Positions 1 through 10,468 of a stretch of 42,966 nucleotides of DNA are shown here, piece by piece. The first letter of the stretch is position 1; each line of letters begins with the position of its first letter. Both the position numbers and the translations under genes were made by a program. The notes beneath the pieces were generated by a model, which made no database searches, was not told where the DNA came from, and was given only the letters and a program-made list of their open reading frames with translations. The DNA is from Mucidula mucida (lineage: Eukaryota > Basidiomycota > Agaricomycetes > Agaricales > Physalacriaceae): NCBI GenBank assembly GCA_015501055.1, contig JADNYV010000295.1, positions 1 through 42,966 of the forward strand, written 5' to 3'.

Positions 1-2360
1 CGACGCTGCTTATGGGCTCTGGATATCGCCGCCCGTTTAACTTACTACTTTGCAAAATTGACTCTACGTTGGACCTGTGGCGTTTTCGCACAGATGGTAC
101 CGAAGACGTTCGGGGTGACAGAAGCATTGCGGAGGGGATGTCGGGGATGCCGCTGTTGTATGGAGAGCGGACGCGCTCTCCGAGTTTTCGTGCTCGTGGA
201 CTTCAGCTAAGACAAAACGCTGCACCGCTACCGGCGCACTTTGAATGACATGGCACCGCCGAAGATTTCGCTTCATTCCTGTTGGTGAGTACCTCCGGCT
301 TCGTGTATTCCTTCTTTTGGGTCAGTTTTTTTCGCCATTCATTATTACGACTTCCCGTGTCTAAATTAAATCTTAGATCTTAGGGTTCACGTACTTGCCA
401 TCTGTCGGAGAGCCAATTTTCTTTCGGCGGTGCTGCAATAGGTTCGTGGTTACATATGTTTCAAACTATGTTTGGCCCTCACACTTTCATTACGAGAGGA
501 CCCATATCGTCTTTCAAGCAAGCAACAAGTGGCGTGGCGGTTACGGAGCGTAGCTTCACGTTCGCGACTCTTATTGTACAAGAACTGACAAGTATCAATT
601 GAAGGCCTCCTCCGATACCGATGCTACCCTTGGCATACTATTGTGGCATGAACCAAGATCCACCGGGACCGGTCTAGTACCCTTCCTTGTTCCTCTTTTG
701 GAAGAACGAGCAGTTTATATTGTAAGCGCGGCTGTGTGAAACGCCACGGGTTTAGTCTCTTTACGAAGGGAGGTAACTCACGTGATATCGTGTTTTGGAT
801 GGCACTGAATTAGCAAAAATTTCGAAAGATTCAACATTCACGATCCATTGTAACTCGTTGCTGTCCCTCGTGACGCGTTTCCTCTGTAGCTCATCTTAGG
901 ATTGCAGATTCTAACCATTCGGAGCGAAATCGACCTTTCCGGCCTTTTTTCCGCAGACTATACTCTTCGAACCTGACGGTGTTTGTTAATCCAAGTTCGT
1001 TCGAGATATGTTGTATAGAACACACCAGCCTATTGCGCAAACTGGTCGAGGAAAACACATCTGCCAACTTTGCAGCATTGGGCGCGACGTGGGTGTTCAG
1101 CCTGGGCTCACCGTCCAAACTCAAGGAACAGCCGCGGTCTTCAACGAACTTCCGAGGCTAACGTCTGATTATTGTGAGTCCTTGCACCTCCTTTCGACTG
1201 GAGACTACTTTGTTTTTTAATAGACGCTTTCTTTTCTGATTCTTCTGGGACGCCATTCGTCGCCGTTGGAGGGTGTTTCAAACACGACTCTCGGCGTAAT
1301 CTAGAGCCCAGAAAGAATATGAAAGCGCCTGTGCTTACCTCTCCTCGCTTGTCCGACGCACGAGCGCGCTAGGTCAAGGAATATCCTCGATCCCTTTGGT
1401 CTTTATGTGACCATGTAACCTCGCAGTGCGGAATCACTTACTGTTTCAGAGAAATGTGCACTTTCTCGGTCGTTCCGAGGAAACATAACAGTAGCTTCTT
1501 CCGGTTCACAAAGATGGTTTTTTAAGTTTTCCCCCACGTCTTGATGGTTAACTAGAAGGAAGCGAGACTGTCAACTCAATGTGTTCGTGCTTTCCTGTCG
1601 AAATCACTCTTGGATCGTGACTAGAACTATGATTATTGGGGCAAGAGCCCTCACGGTGCAGTTCCCGGTTTCGGGACAAGACTCGGACTGGTCTGGTTTT
1701 CGTGTTGAAAATTGCGACTTCGGTGGAGATCGGTCATGTATGAGGCCCACCGCATCTGTTAACTTGGACGGGATTATGAGAAAAAGGCCAGAGGTTCAAT
1801 TCAACAAATGTTGCTCACGTGTTCATGCATTTCAGAGGCCAAATGTTCCTTGGTCTTCGCATGATCTGGAAGGACTTCCGGCAACGGCACTTACTACGGT
1901 GGCATTATATTATACGTGCTTCCGATAACGCATGACCCACGTTGCTCTGAACTTGCCCCTCGCATAGAAGCTTATTGCCGGAGAACCCGACGCGTCTAAC
2001 GCGTTTAAAGAAGGAGAACAAGATTCTCGAACTGTGCCTCGAGTTTCAATCGTGATATCTGACGCGTCAACGTTCGCTCGTCGAGCAAGATGAGGACTGA
2101 TGAGAGATTAAATTTGGAAAGATATCACCACCGTTAGTTGCGAGTCAGTGGTGCTACGCTTGAACGGTACTGTTTGCCCGTGTGTTGCTGTTTCTCAATG
2201 TAGTTCCGCACATGAACCACTGACGTTGGGAAATAGATCTCGCGCTACATACCTCAGGTTGAAAGAGCTGAATGGCAGTAGGTACCTAGAATCTGGTTAC
2301 AATGTCAAAACTCCTGCAAACACGCAGAATAGGGCGGTCCGCGACATTGACTGAGCCCAT
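1..2360. other. Long gene-free stretch
   Basis: No convincing gene was seen. The longest open frames (for example 1581-1928 on +) are short, have no recognisable domain, and are not extended by plausible splice sites. The sequence may be intergenic or old decayed material. No tRNA, terminal repeat or tandem array was noticed. Confidence 0.5.
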
Positions 2361-2404
2361 TCTCAAAGGACTGCCCCGGAGGATAGCCACTGGCGGGTCG
2401 CTGG

Positions 2405-2420
2405 CGAACAGTAAATAAAC
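2405..2420 (+). promoter_or_regulatory. Probable TATA-like element of first secreted-protein gene
   Basis: The sequence GTAAATAAACGAGG lies about 85 nt before the start codon at 2500. The second copy has GTATATAAACGAGG at the matching place, a better TATA box. The single-base weakening in copy 1 could lower its expression; that is inference. Confidence 0.45.
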
Positions 2421-2499
2421 GAGGGAGGTTTGAACTCTCTACTCATCACCAGCTCTTCCAAGCTTCAGTGTTCTATCAGCCTTCCAACCTATTACAACC

Positions 2500-2945
2500 A
2501 TGGTCTTCTCTTTCTCCAAGCTTATGGCACTCGCCACTCTTATCAGCGCCGCCCACGCCTTCAGTGGTGACGGTGAGTTCAACTCGTTCGTCTGGTCTGT
2601 CGTGTGCTGATGTCGACCAGCTACCTACTACTATCCCAACGGTGGCTACGGCGCCTGCGGACAACCCCTCCAGAACTCGGACCACGTCGTCGCGCTGGCT
2701 TCGGCGCAATACAGCAGCGGCGCCAACTGCGGACGCCAGATCAGAGTTAATTGTACGTCTATTTCACAGATTATTGTGATTTCTTCGTCTCACAATGAAT
2801 AGACAATGGCAAGAGCGTCACTGCCAGGGTTGCCGACCTCTGCGCGGGATGCGTCAGTGGCGATGTCGACCTTACTTCTTCGGCCTTCGAAGTCCTCGCT
2901 CCCTTGAGCGTGGGCCGCATGCGAGTGACATGGGACTACATTTAA
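2500..2945 (+). CDS. Small secreted double-psi beta-barrel (RlpA-like) protein, copy 1
   Basis: The model has three exons (2500-2572, 2621-2752, 2803-2945), giving 115 aa; introns are 48 and 50 nt. Residues 1-20 form a signal peptide (MVFSFSKLMALATLISAAHA). The mature part reads as an RlpA/DPBB domain: TYYYPNGGYGACG near the N-terminus, then ANCGRQIRV, then ARVADLCAGC and a DLTSSAFE segment, ending in VGRMRVTWDYI*. The four cysteines (GACG, ANCG, DLCAGC) fit the two disulfides usual in the family. Basidiomycete members of this family are secreted, wall-associated or protease-inhibiting proteins; the exact role here is unknown. The ATG follows ACAACC, a good fungal start context. If intron 1 were retained, a TGA would end the frame. 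A diverged copy lies at 5836-6282. Confidence 0.88.
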
Positions 2946-3245
2946 ACGAATGTATTCCCAGCCTAAGTCCTGAATCATAACGTTAGAGTACCACTTTGTA
3001 GAGTTCATACTACATAGGTCTCCTCAGAATCCGACGTTGCCTTTGGTTTAGATGCTAGTTTCAACATACGCGCTCGAACCGTGATATGAAACTTGGGCTC
3101 TTTCAGTGTCACTAGTCCTGTTCTCCCTTGCCCAAAAGTTATCTGTCAGAATAAGCAAGCTTGACGAGGTAGCACTATGAAGTTTGAACATATACCTAAC
3201 AGGACTGTACCAGACGCCACCAGCATTTTGCCTCATTGGTAAGAT

Positions 3246-3850
3246 CTGTAACTTCCATAAGCCTATACAGTTGCAAACCTAAAATCTTTTCGAGGACAGC
3301 GGCAATGGCGTCCACAAAATATTTGTTGACTAGACAAAGACTGGTCAGGTCAGAAAAAACAGGGAACCATGTCCCTCAACGACGCGCTCGAAGGCGGTAT
3401 CGACACAGATAGGCGTATGCGAACAATACAAACCCAGCCAGACGGCAGCGCGAAGCGTACGGCACTGGCGGAACCCGAGAGCGGTGGTTTACACACTCGC
3501 GGGATTATTTTTGTATTTTTGTTTTGCTTTATGCCTGACGACTGCCGGAGCACGTCGAACAGGGCTTTAAATGTATTGAGAAACGCACCAGCGGGTTCCC
3601 GAATAACAGTGGCCTTGACTTTACGAGCCACAGACCAAGGATATCCAGTGAAATGAATATCTCCAAACAACGCGAATGAGGTGTGCGCGTAATAGGAATG
3701 CATCTTTGCCGTCGAAACCTGCAACACCAACGCCGAAGGTGCAGGTGATTACGCTCCGCTGGTGCTGATGCTGTGGGAAGTTCTGGCACAGCGAGCAGCT
3801 AGTGCAAGAAAAAACTAGCCTGGCGGCGCTATGTATGATTCACGGTACAT
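3246..3850. other. Unassigned region between duplicated genes
   Basis: Open frames exist on both strands here (+ 3369-3656, - 3350-3730). The minus frame contains a stretch that reads like protein around HTSFALFGDIHFTGYPWSV, but no family was recognised and no start or splice structure could be fixed. It may be a gene fragment. Confidence 0.3.
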
Positions 3851-3913
3851 CAGATGCTACAGCTAACGGGAGTCCCCTTAAGCCAATGGGAAACAGGTCA
3901 AACGGACACTGAG

Positions 3914-4409
3914 ATGCTTGCGCGACTTCAAGACTTGGAGCGTATGTACCAACAACCCAACCCAGTTGTCTGTCCAACTCATTCTCCTAGACCAAGTCGC
4001 TACTGAGAAGGAGGATCGTCTTGAGGCTGAGCGTCGCGCTGAGACCGCCGCCGGGAGTGCCAGCAAAGGCCGGCCGGTCCCTCAAGGTACACCAGTACCA
4101 CCCAAAGAACAGTACCAAGCCATTCCTCGGCCGGAAGGCGAGGCTGGCAACGTAAAGCGTGGCTACGGAATCATTGACGGTACGGAGACTGGCGAAGACG
4201 GCGCACCAAAGTTAGCGCAGTACGAGTGCGTTCGGGTAAGTCAAAGTTTTTGCATATCGTCTGTGGTGGTGGTGGACCTTATTGCGCCCTCTGCGTTCGT
4301 ACTCTCAGTGCAGGCGTACATACCGAAATTCTCCATTGGAGGCAAAACCTATATATGTTTTTTAATGGGTAGACAGCACGGAGAGCTACCGAAACGACGG
4401 TCTCTCTAA
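3914..4409 (+). CDS. Unknown protein with charged N-terminal helix, possibly a fragment
   Basis: A likely first exon (3914-3941) is followed by a 49-nt intron (GTATGT...CTCCTAG, 3942-3990) and a second exon from 3991. The splice turns the start into MLARLQDLEHQVATEKEDRL, a heptad-like helix rich in Glu and Arg, followed by a Pro-rich segment and GEAGNVKRGYGIIDGTETG. A further 78-nt GTAAGT...GCAG intron (4236-4313) is possible but is also open in frame, so the C-terminus is uncertain. The open frame extends 5' of 3914, and an alternative upstream start at 3854 cannot be excluded. The composition reminds me of short helical proteins multiplied in agaricomycete genomes, but I cannot name a family. 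It sits between the two copies of the secreted-protein gene. Confidence 0.45.
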
Positions 4410-5690
4410 GTGCTGCCCAGCCTCTACTATCTCTTCTGCCTGTCACTATCTCTTCTGCCTGTCACTATCTTTGCCTGTCTTTTTTATCCTCCACGCACCT
4501 TTACCTCAACACACTCATACTGCTTCTTTGATGTGCAGCCTACGAGATTGCTCACCAAACGCCAACGGGTAGATAGCGCGGGGAGCCATTAGTCTGCCAT
4601 TAGTTAAGCGGCAGGTGAAACCACGCGAAGAACCTGCCGCAGCGTCCAGTCGAGCAGGCAAGCGTGCCTTTCCCCACGATCAATTTTTGCTTCTTACTAC
4701 CACTGTAGTCTGTCGCGACTCGCGACTCGTCCGATTCTTTAGACATCCTCTCGTTACTTTTTGCATTATTTACTCGACATCGACGGTGTTCCCAAGTGCC
4801 ACCCAGGTGTTACCCCTTCTCTGTATACCATTCCCTACATTCCGATTGCTTCCGCCCAAGCCTTCCCTGCCTTGGCTCTCTCTTACATCCATTTACTTTC
4901 ACCTGCATCTCCCGCGCCATTCATTTGTCGTACCATTTACGTACTAAAATCTCTACAGCTCTAGACCTTCAGCACTCAAGGCGAGACTCCCGCGCTCCTC
5001 CATTGCAGCACGCCCAGTATCTAGACCGAAAGCTTCAGTGGACGCGTCGACACGGAAGGTCACCATAAGCGACGTGATTTTGTCGACACTATCTCATTAG
5101 CCTTTTTTGAAAGAAAGTAAGTACTCTATCATAGTCATACTCTCACATTCTGCAGTTCTTCAAGTTGCGAAGACGACTGTGGAGGTGCCGGACGCCGCAC
5201 ACGCGGCGGATGCTAGATTCTTGCCCAATCACAACGCATCCGCAACCGGTCATCTCGGGACCGTACGACGTTTTCACCACCACCACCACCTGGCTCTTTA
5301 GGGCCAGGCGTCGGGCAGCAGTGGCCGCGACATCGCCGTCGCGTACAGGCAATGTTCGCCATATCGACGATGATGAGCCTGAGGAACCTATTGCGGGCAC
5401 CAGCAATGGCGCTCAGTAGCGTATTCACCCGCGTTGTGCAGCCATTGAAATCTCATCCATTTGGGGTATAACCTTCTATGCGTTCCCGAAGCAGCTAAGT
5501 CCTAGCATTCATTGAGTGAGACTACGGAATTTCATATGTACGGGTTTACCAGATGACAAGGAAACGGATGAGATCTAGGTGCGTGTTGGTGTTGCCACAG
5601 ATCCTAATGAAACCGGTGAATTTTCTCCTTCAATTCATTCGAGAAACGGCTGATGCTCATTTGGTTATCATCCGTGCTTCATCCGTTCTT
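4410..5690. other. Unresolved region with pyrimidine-rich and short exon-like pieces
   Basis: A short direct repeat of CTCTTCTGCCTGTCACTAT sits at about 4427-4480. CT-rich sequence at 4740-4980 resembles a fungal promoter or leader. A strong GTAAGT donor at 5115 and a TCTGCAG acceptor at 5156 are followed by an open stretch (5165-5419, ending ...EEPIAGTSNGAQ), but the frames on the two sides do not join convincingly. A short gene may be present; none could be modelled. Confidence 0.3.
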
Positions 5691-5753
5691 CATCAGTTTG
5701 ACCTGACGAATGTCATCCGCGACGGGCCTTACAGTGGGCGGGTAGCTGGCAAG

Positions 5754-5767
5754 AAGTATATAAACGA
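5754..5767 (+). promoter_or_regulatory. TATA box of second secreted-protein gene
   Basis: GTATATAAACGAGG lies about 75 nt before the ATG at 5836, in the expected place and followed by a short pyrimidine-rich leader. Confidence 0.6.
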
Positions 5768-5835
5768 GGAGGTTTGAGCTCTCTACTCGTCACCAGTTCT
5801 CTCAAGCTTCAGAGCCTTCAGAGCCTATTACAACC

Positions 5836-6282
5836 ATGGTCTTCTCTTTCTGCAAGCTTATGGCACTCGCCACTCTTATCAGCGCCGCCCAAGCCTTCAG
5901 TGGTGACGGTGAGTTCAACTCGTTCGCCTGGTTTGTCTTATGCCGATGTCGACCAGGTACCTACTACGACCCCGACGGTAACGAAGGCGCCTGCGGAGAG
6001 AAACTCCAGAACTCAGATTACGTTGTCGCGTTGGCCTCTGAACAATACAGCAGGGGCGCCAACTGCGGACGCCAGATCAGAGTTGAATGTACGTATAATT
6101 CACAGATCATTGTGATTTTTTTCATCTCACAATGAATAGACAATGACAAGAGCGTCGCTGCCAGGGTTGCTGACCTCTGCCCGGGATGCGCCAGTGACGA
6201 TCTCGACCTTACTTCGTCGGCCTTCGAAGCCCTCGCCCCCTTGAGCGTGGGCCGCATGCGAGTAACGTGGGACTACATTTAA
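5836..6282 (+). CDS. Small secreted double-psi beta-barrel (RlpA-like) protein, acidic copy 2
   Basis: Three exons (5836-5908, 5957-6088, 6140-6282) give 115 aa, the same length and phases as the copy at 2500. A signal peptide ending ISAAQA is followed by GTYYDPDGNEGACG, ANCGRQIRV, ARVADLCPGC and the same C-terminus VGRMRVTWDYI*. All four cysteines are kept. Compared with copy 1, at least eight positions changed to Asp or Glu and none changed away, so the mature protein should be clearly more acidic. Intron 1 (48 nt) is open in frame here, so a retained-intron form would add 16 residues including two cysteines, whereas the same intron in copy 1 has a stop. Function is inferred only from the fold: secreted, acting at the wall or on external proteins. 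Confidence 0.88.
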
Positions 6283-6646
6283 ACGAACCATAACGTTAGA
6301 CTACCACATTGTAGAGTTCATGCTAGATAGGTTCCCTCAGGCCTTTGGTTTAGATGCCAGTTTCAATAAATATTTCCTCGAAATGTGAAACGTGGACTCC
6401 TTTACTAGTACTACCCTTGCCCAAAAGTTGACTGTCAGAATAATAAATCTTGACGAGGTAGCACTATGAAGTTTGAACCGATACCTAACAGGCCGGTACC
6501 AGACGCCGCCAGCATTTGGCCTCATCAGTAAACTCTCATAGCTTCTGATGTTTGGGAATCATGACAAGTGCAAGGGCCCTGAGGCCTGAGCACGTCGGCA
6601 GCAGCGCCCGGGCCCCGAGGCCAGGCAGGGCCCAGCGCCACACTGC

Positions 6647-6652
6647 AAAAAA
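6647..6652 (-). terminator. Pol III terminator of tRNA-Glu
   Basis: A run of six T on the minus strand lies 24 nt past the tRNA 3' end and is the first T run of that length, as expected for RNA polymerase III. Confidence 0.7.
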
Positions 6653-6676
6653 TGAACAGCAGAACATCCAACCAGT

Positions 6677-6762
6677 TTCCGATACGGGGAATCGAACCCC
6701 GAGCTGCCGCGCATCGCCATAGTTGTGAAAGGCGGCAATGTTAGCCGTTACACCATATCGGA
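6677..6762 (-). tRNA. tRNA-Glu (anticodon UUC) with 14-nt intron
   Basis: On the minus strand the gene starts TCCGATATGG and ends CCCCGTATCGGA. The acceptor stem TCCGATA pairs with TATCGGA, and the T arm is CGGGG-TTCGATT-CCCCG. The anticodon stem GCCGC/GCGGC encloses the loop CTTTCAC with anticodon TTC. A 14-nt intron (6712-6725) interrupts the loop just after position 37, the standard nuclear site. The mature length is 72 nt. The B box GGTTCGATTCC is perfect. Confidence 0.93.
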
Positions 6763-6835
6763 TTTCAGTGCCAAGTCCAGTAGGCTCATACATCAAATGT
6801 CAGCAAAACCTGTTGTAGGGAATTATTCTCTACAT

Positions 6836-9807
6836 CTAATGCCTCTGCATCGCCTTTGCAGCTACATTATCCGCCGTCGGGAGCATCCCAGCCGCTTGGG
6901 GCACCATTGGGTGCACATGTCCATGATGACTCGCCCCAATCATCTCCAACTCCTCCAACAATGTCTGATGACGATACGCCAATCGCCCGTTGGGCACGTT
7001 CGTCTGAAAAATTTGATGTGAGATAGATATAGAAAGCGAGGTGTATCATTTACTCTGGCGATATCATTCCCAGCTATACCCGGAAGATACCACTTGGACC
7101 CAATCCAGTGCCGCTTAAGCTCCATCTCGAAGCCACTCTGGATAACCGAGTTGCGCGCGAGTTCGGCGAGGGAGCTTTGCGGCAGTTTATAGATCTGCAA
7201 GCGAGTCAGCTTCACTCGTAATAGCTCGGTAGACTCACATGCGCGGCGACGCTGTATTCCTCCAACAAGGGCTCCTAGATCACGTTCTAGTGCCGCTATT
7301 ACATCCGGCTGACGATGAAAAAACGTACTTTGGTGAAATGGAACTGCAGCGGGTCGTCCGTGCTCAAGCTCACATTCAGCCCAGTTTTGAAAAAGTCCGG
7401 GAGTGGATTCCTTTCATACGTCAGAAATAGTGCGTTGTTGCTGAGGGGACTCATGGCGATGCCGATTTGCTTCAAATAGAACAGGTACTGTAGAGCGGGA
7501 ACCTTGCGAAGGAGAATTCCGTGCGATATCGAATGCGACGTCAAGAAGGCAGAGGTAAGATGGTCCGTGTCGCCTGCCTCGCCGCAGTGCGGGCGGAAGA
7601 CGAAAGTGTCTTGAAGACCGCAGCATAAGCGAAGGATCATTACTTGAGAAGAAGATACTTACTGAAACCACGTTGACGACGCCAGTTGTTCAAGCTCGCC
7701 ATGTTGGCAAACATGTAGTAGACCCTATGAGAAGAGTCAACGAGCAAGTACACGCGGAGACAGAACATTTACCAGTAGGAATATGGCGGCGATTGATTGG
7801 TGTTCCATACTCGTGGGTACGGGAATTTCTTGTATATCCGACGTTCTGCCTTGGACTCGTCGTCAACTGTATCAAAGCCAATGACACGATGAAGGAAGAC
7901 GTGTAATTCGGGATGCGTCCTGGGATCTTTCGTAACCTCGAACAGCGGCTTGAAAACATCTACAAGCGTCTGAGCTCGAAAGGCCCCAGCGGCAGGAGGT
8001 CAATAGCTCACTAACGACGATATCCTCAAACTTCTCTACAGAACCATTCATCTTGTACACGTCATAGAGACGAGGTATCTGTATGAGCCATCGAACGTTG
8101 TGCGAATAAAGCTTGTGGTTCACGATCCACTTGGCCAATTTATCCCATTCGTCCATCGATCGACCGTAGATGCTAATCCGCCATTCGCAATTCTAACTCC
8201 CTGTCAGCACCCTGGACCCGAGATCTGGAAGCGACAGGTTACCTGATACTTGCTCTGCTCCAAATCGGTCATAACCTCTGCGAAAGTAAGATTAGCTTCC
8301 GATGAGATAGACTTGAAACATTCATACCTTTGGTGAGTTCGGCCAAATATCGCCCTTTGATAAAGTTGTCTGTCTTGAGAAAGATCTCCCGGAGGCGTGA
8401 CTCTCCGATGGGGTTGTATTTTAGGTTGAACTTGTCAAACCGGTGAAACGAATCGTTATGAGCATGCATGTCAAGGGTGTCTATAGATAATTCGTATGCC
8501 GTGAGGCCGAGCGAGTCAAAGACCTGTTTGAGCGTGAGCTCAGCTCCATCACGGTAAATAACGACATCGTCGGGGCTGCGCTTCATCTTGGACTTGATGA
8601 AGCGCAGTAAATGCTTCTGGTTCATACTGCTGGAGTGATGAACGTGGGTATCAACTTTACGGAGGTTGTAGAAGTCTCTTCAGGGTTCGTCAGACGCATC
8701 TAAGAAGATAACAGGGATAGTGCACCTGTGAGGGACACGCTTCATATCTGCCAGCTCCTGATATTCGTTGAGAAGAGTGTACATATCAAATTTGCTCGAC
8801 AGGTAGCGGAGTCGTCTAAACGCAAAGCTTTTGGTGGGTCCATCTGATATGACGCCGAGAATATAGTCTAAATCGACGAAATACTCTCTAATGGTTGGTA
8901 TATCGTAGAGCGGGGATTTGTCGTCACCTGTTCAACATATCAGGAGGCATTGTAAAAACATCTCATACCAACGCGTACTCTTCTCCGGGTCGTAAACCTG
9001 GTAGACGCCCTTGTCGTCGATCTCAAACGTCCAAGGATGTTCGCCGGGGATATCGCAATCCTCGAATCTAAACTCCTTAGAAGCATGAGTACCATCTGTG
9101 CTGATCACTTCGTCGTCCTTCCAATGCCAATGAGGCGGGGGTGGACTAGGGTAGACTTTCCAAGGCTCAAATGGCGGTTGTGTGGAAGGGTCCGGTTCGT
9201 CTGGGATGGCCACGTCTGGCCGAACGCCGTTCACATCGGCGCATTTGCTAGAGAAGCCCTTGAAGTCCTCGTCGTGGTCCTTGGGGTTGTCCCCGAGACG
9301 TTGACGCGACTTGAGAATATATTTGTCGCGAAGGGTTAGACAGCGCTGGAGAGACTGGAAGAGATGAACGAGTTCGAGGTTCAATGGAGCCTCTGTATCT
9401 CGTTAGCTATTTGATGCAAGGTTGAGGCAAGTGCTTGTACCGGGGATATGTCCCTCTAACACAGACTTTTCAAGGATTTCTTCGTCCTCGTCTATGATTG
9501 CGCTACCGTGATGATCACCAGCAGCGGAACCAGTCAGACCGGCGCCCAGAAAACCGTGCACAAAAGAAGCGGCACCCTCAGAGTGCGCGTCCGATCCTCG
9601 TCGATTAGCCCAGATTTTTTCGTCAATCTAGACAAGGCTTCAAAAGCCCGTCTTTTGTGGATACAGACACTGCCTTACATGTTGTTGGTGCCGTTCTTCA
9701 GGATAGCCAAAAAACCCGTCTCTAGATTCTGGAATCGCGAGTGGAGGTGTTCCTCTGCCTGTGGGCATGGGTGTAGATTCTTCAGAGGAATGCTGGGAAT
9801 GGGACAT
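6836..9807 (-). CDS. AMD1: AMP deaminase
   Basis: AMP deaminase converts AMP to IMP and ammonia in the cytosol (purine interconversion). Thirteen exons were joined: 9807-9679, 9627-9441, 9392-8973, 8927-8726, 8677-8328, 8277-8243, 8192-8012, 7959-7773, 7724-7663, 7609-7329, 7274-7239, 7194-7054, 7003-6836. They sum to 2379 nt, giving 792 aa, close to yeast Amd1. Family landmarks appear in order: [34 protein letters not shown], metal site VDTHVHHS (His324, His326), [53 protein letters not shown] (His592, Glu595), and [13 protein letters not shown] with the catalytic Asp pair at 669-670. The start is the first ATG after an in-frame stop, in context CACAAAATGTCC. The donor ending exon 3 is an unusual GTTGGT, chosen because the better-looking GTATGA four bases later breaks the frame. 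The variable N-terminus (residues 1-100) is His/Ser-rich as usual. Confidence 0.95.
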
Positions 9808-10468
9808 TTTGTGCAGATGATGGCAGGAAGCAACTCATCATGAATTTCTCGATCATCCATACGATCTCTGTGCCACGTTCTTGTGATCGCAATTTAATTT
9901 CATATTGCTTGGCAGCTAAATTAGGCCGTCGACTCGAGTTCATGTACACATGAGGCTAGCCAGACGCTCACAGCTTCCACTTACTTGTGTTCCGTTCTAG
10001 GCCGCGTGCTTCTAGCTGGGCATTGTGTGCAACAAATCACGAATCACACACACATTGTCATTCCGTCTCGATTCGGCGGACATCTTCTCGTAGTGACTCT
10101 ACATACCGTGCGACAATATCTCATTGAAAACAGTTTGTATCCTTGGCGTTCGCACTTACTCTACTTCAAGCTAAGCATACCTGGTTTTTACGATATGAAG
10201 AAGCTCTTGTGCAACAACGTACTATCTGGTTCGAAGCCTGAAAAGGCGACACATATTCTCTCACCAGCGGGTCATGGGGCGCTCAGTCCTCCCCCTGGTA
10301 CATTTAAACGTGAAATATTACTTATATTCGTTCGTAAGTCCGGAACGTTGCGAGATTATACTTGTACGTACAGTTACTACACCCACTTTAGACCACGATA
10401 AGAAAAAAAGAGCATTGCTGTACATTCATTTCACCCCCATTGTACAGAAAGCAGTCCTCGCGCGCGCT
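9808..10468. other. Intergenic, upstream of AMP deaminase and downstream of PAS gene
   Basis: It contains the AMP deaminase promoter side and the 3' side of the PAS gene. No further gene was recognised; the open frame at 9985-10401 (+) has no family features. Confidence 0.5.

Larger units (their letters stand above)
2360..3240 (+). repeat. Duplicated block, copy 1
   Basis: This block carries the first double-psi beta-barrel gene plus flanks and recurs at about 5690-6535. The match covers the promoter and leader (a TAAATAAAC-like element followed by a GAGG(G)AGGTTTGA stretch), all exons, both introns and a shared downstream segment around 3120-3240. The roughly 2.4 kb between the copies is not duplicated, so this is a dispersed direct repeat and not a simple tandem. 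Confidence 0.85.
5690..6535 (+). repeat. Duplicated block, copy 2
   Basis: This is the second copy of the block at 2360-3240. It includes the promoter, leader (GTTTGAGCTCTCTACTCGTCACC), three exons, both introns and the downstream segment around 6400-6530. Intron lengths are preserved (48 and 51 nt against 48 and 50). Confidence 0.85.

Noticed and set aside
4427..4480. Minisatellite
   Set aside because: Only two to three copies of a 19-nt pyrimidine-rich unit; too few to call an array.
4960..5120. Spliced gene joining an open stretch at 4990-5114 to 5157-5419
   Set aside because: The GTAAGT and GCAG sites are good, but the joined frame stops quickly or needs a different phase.
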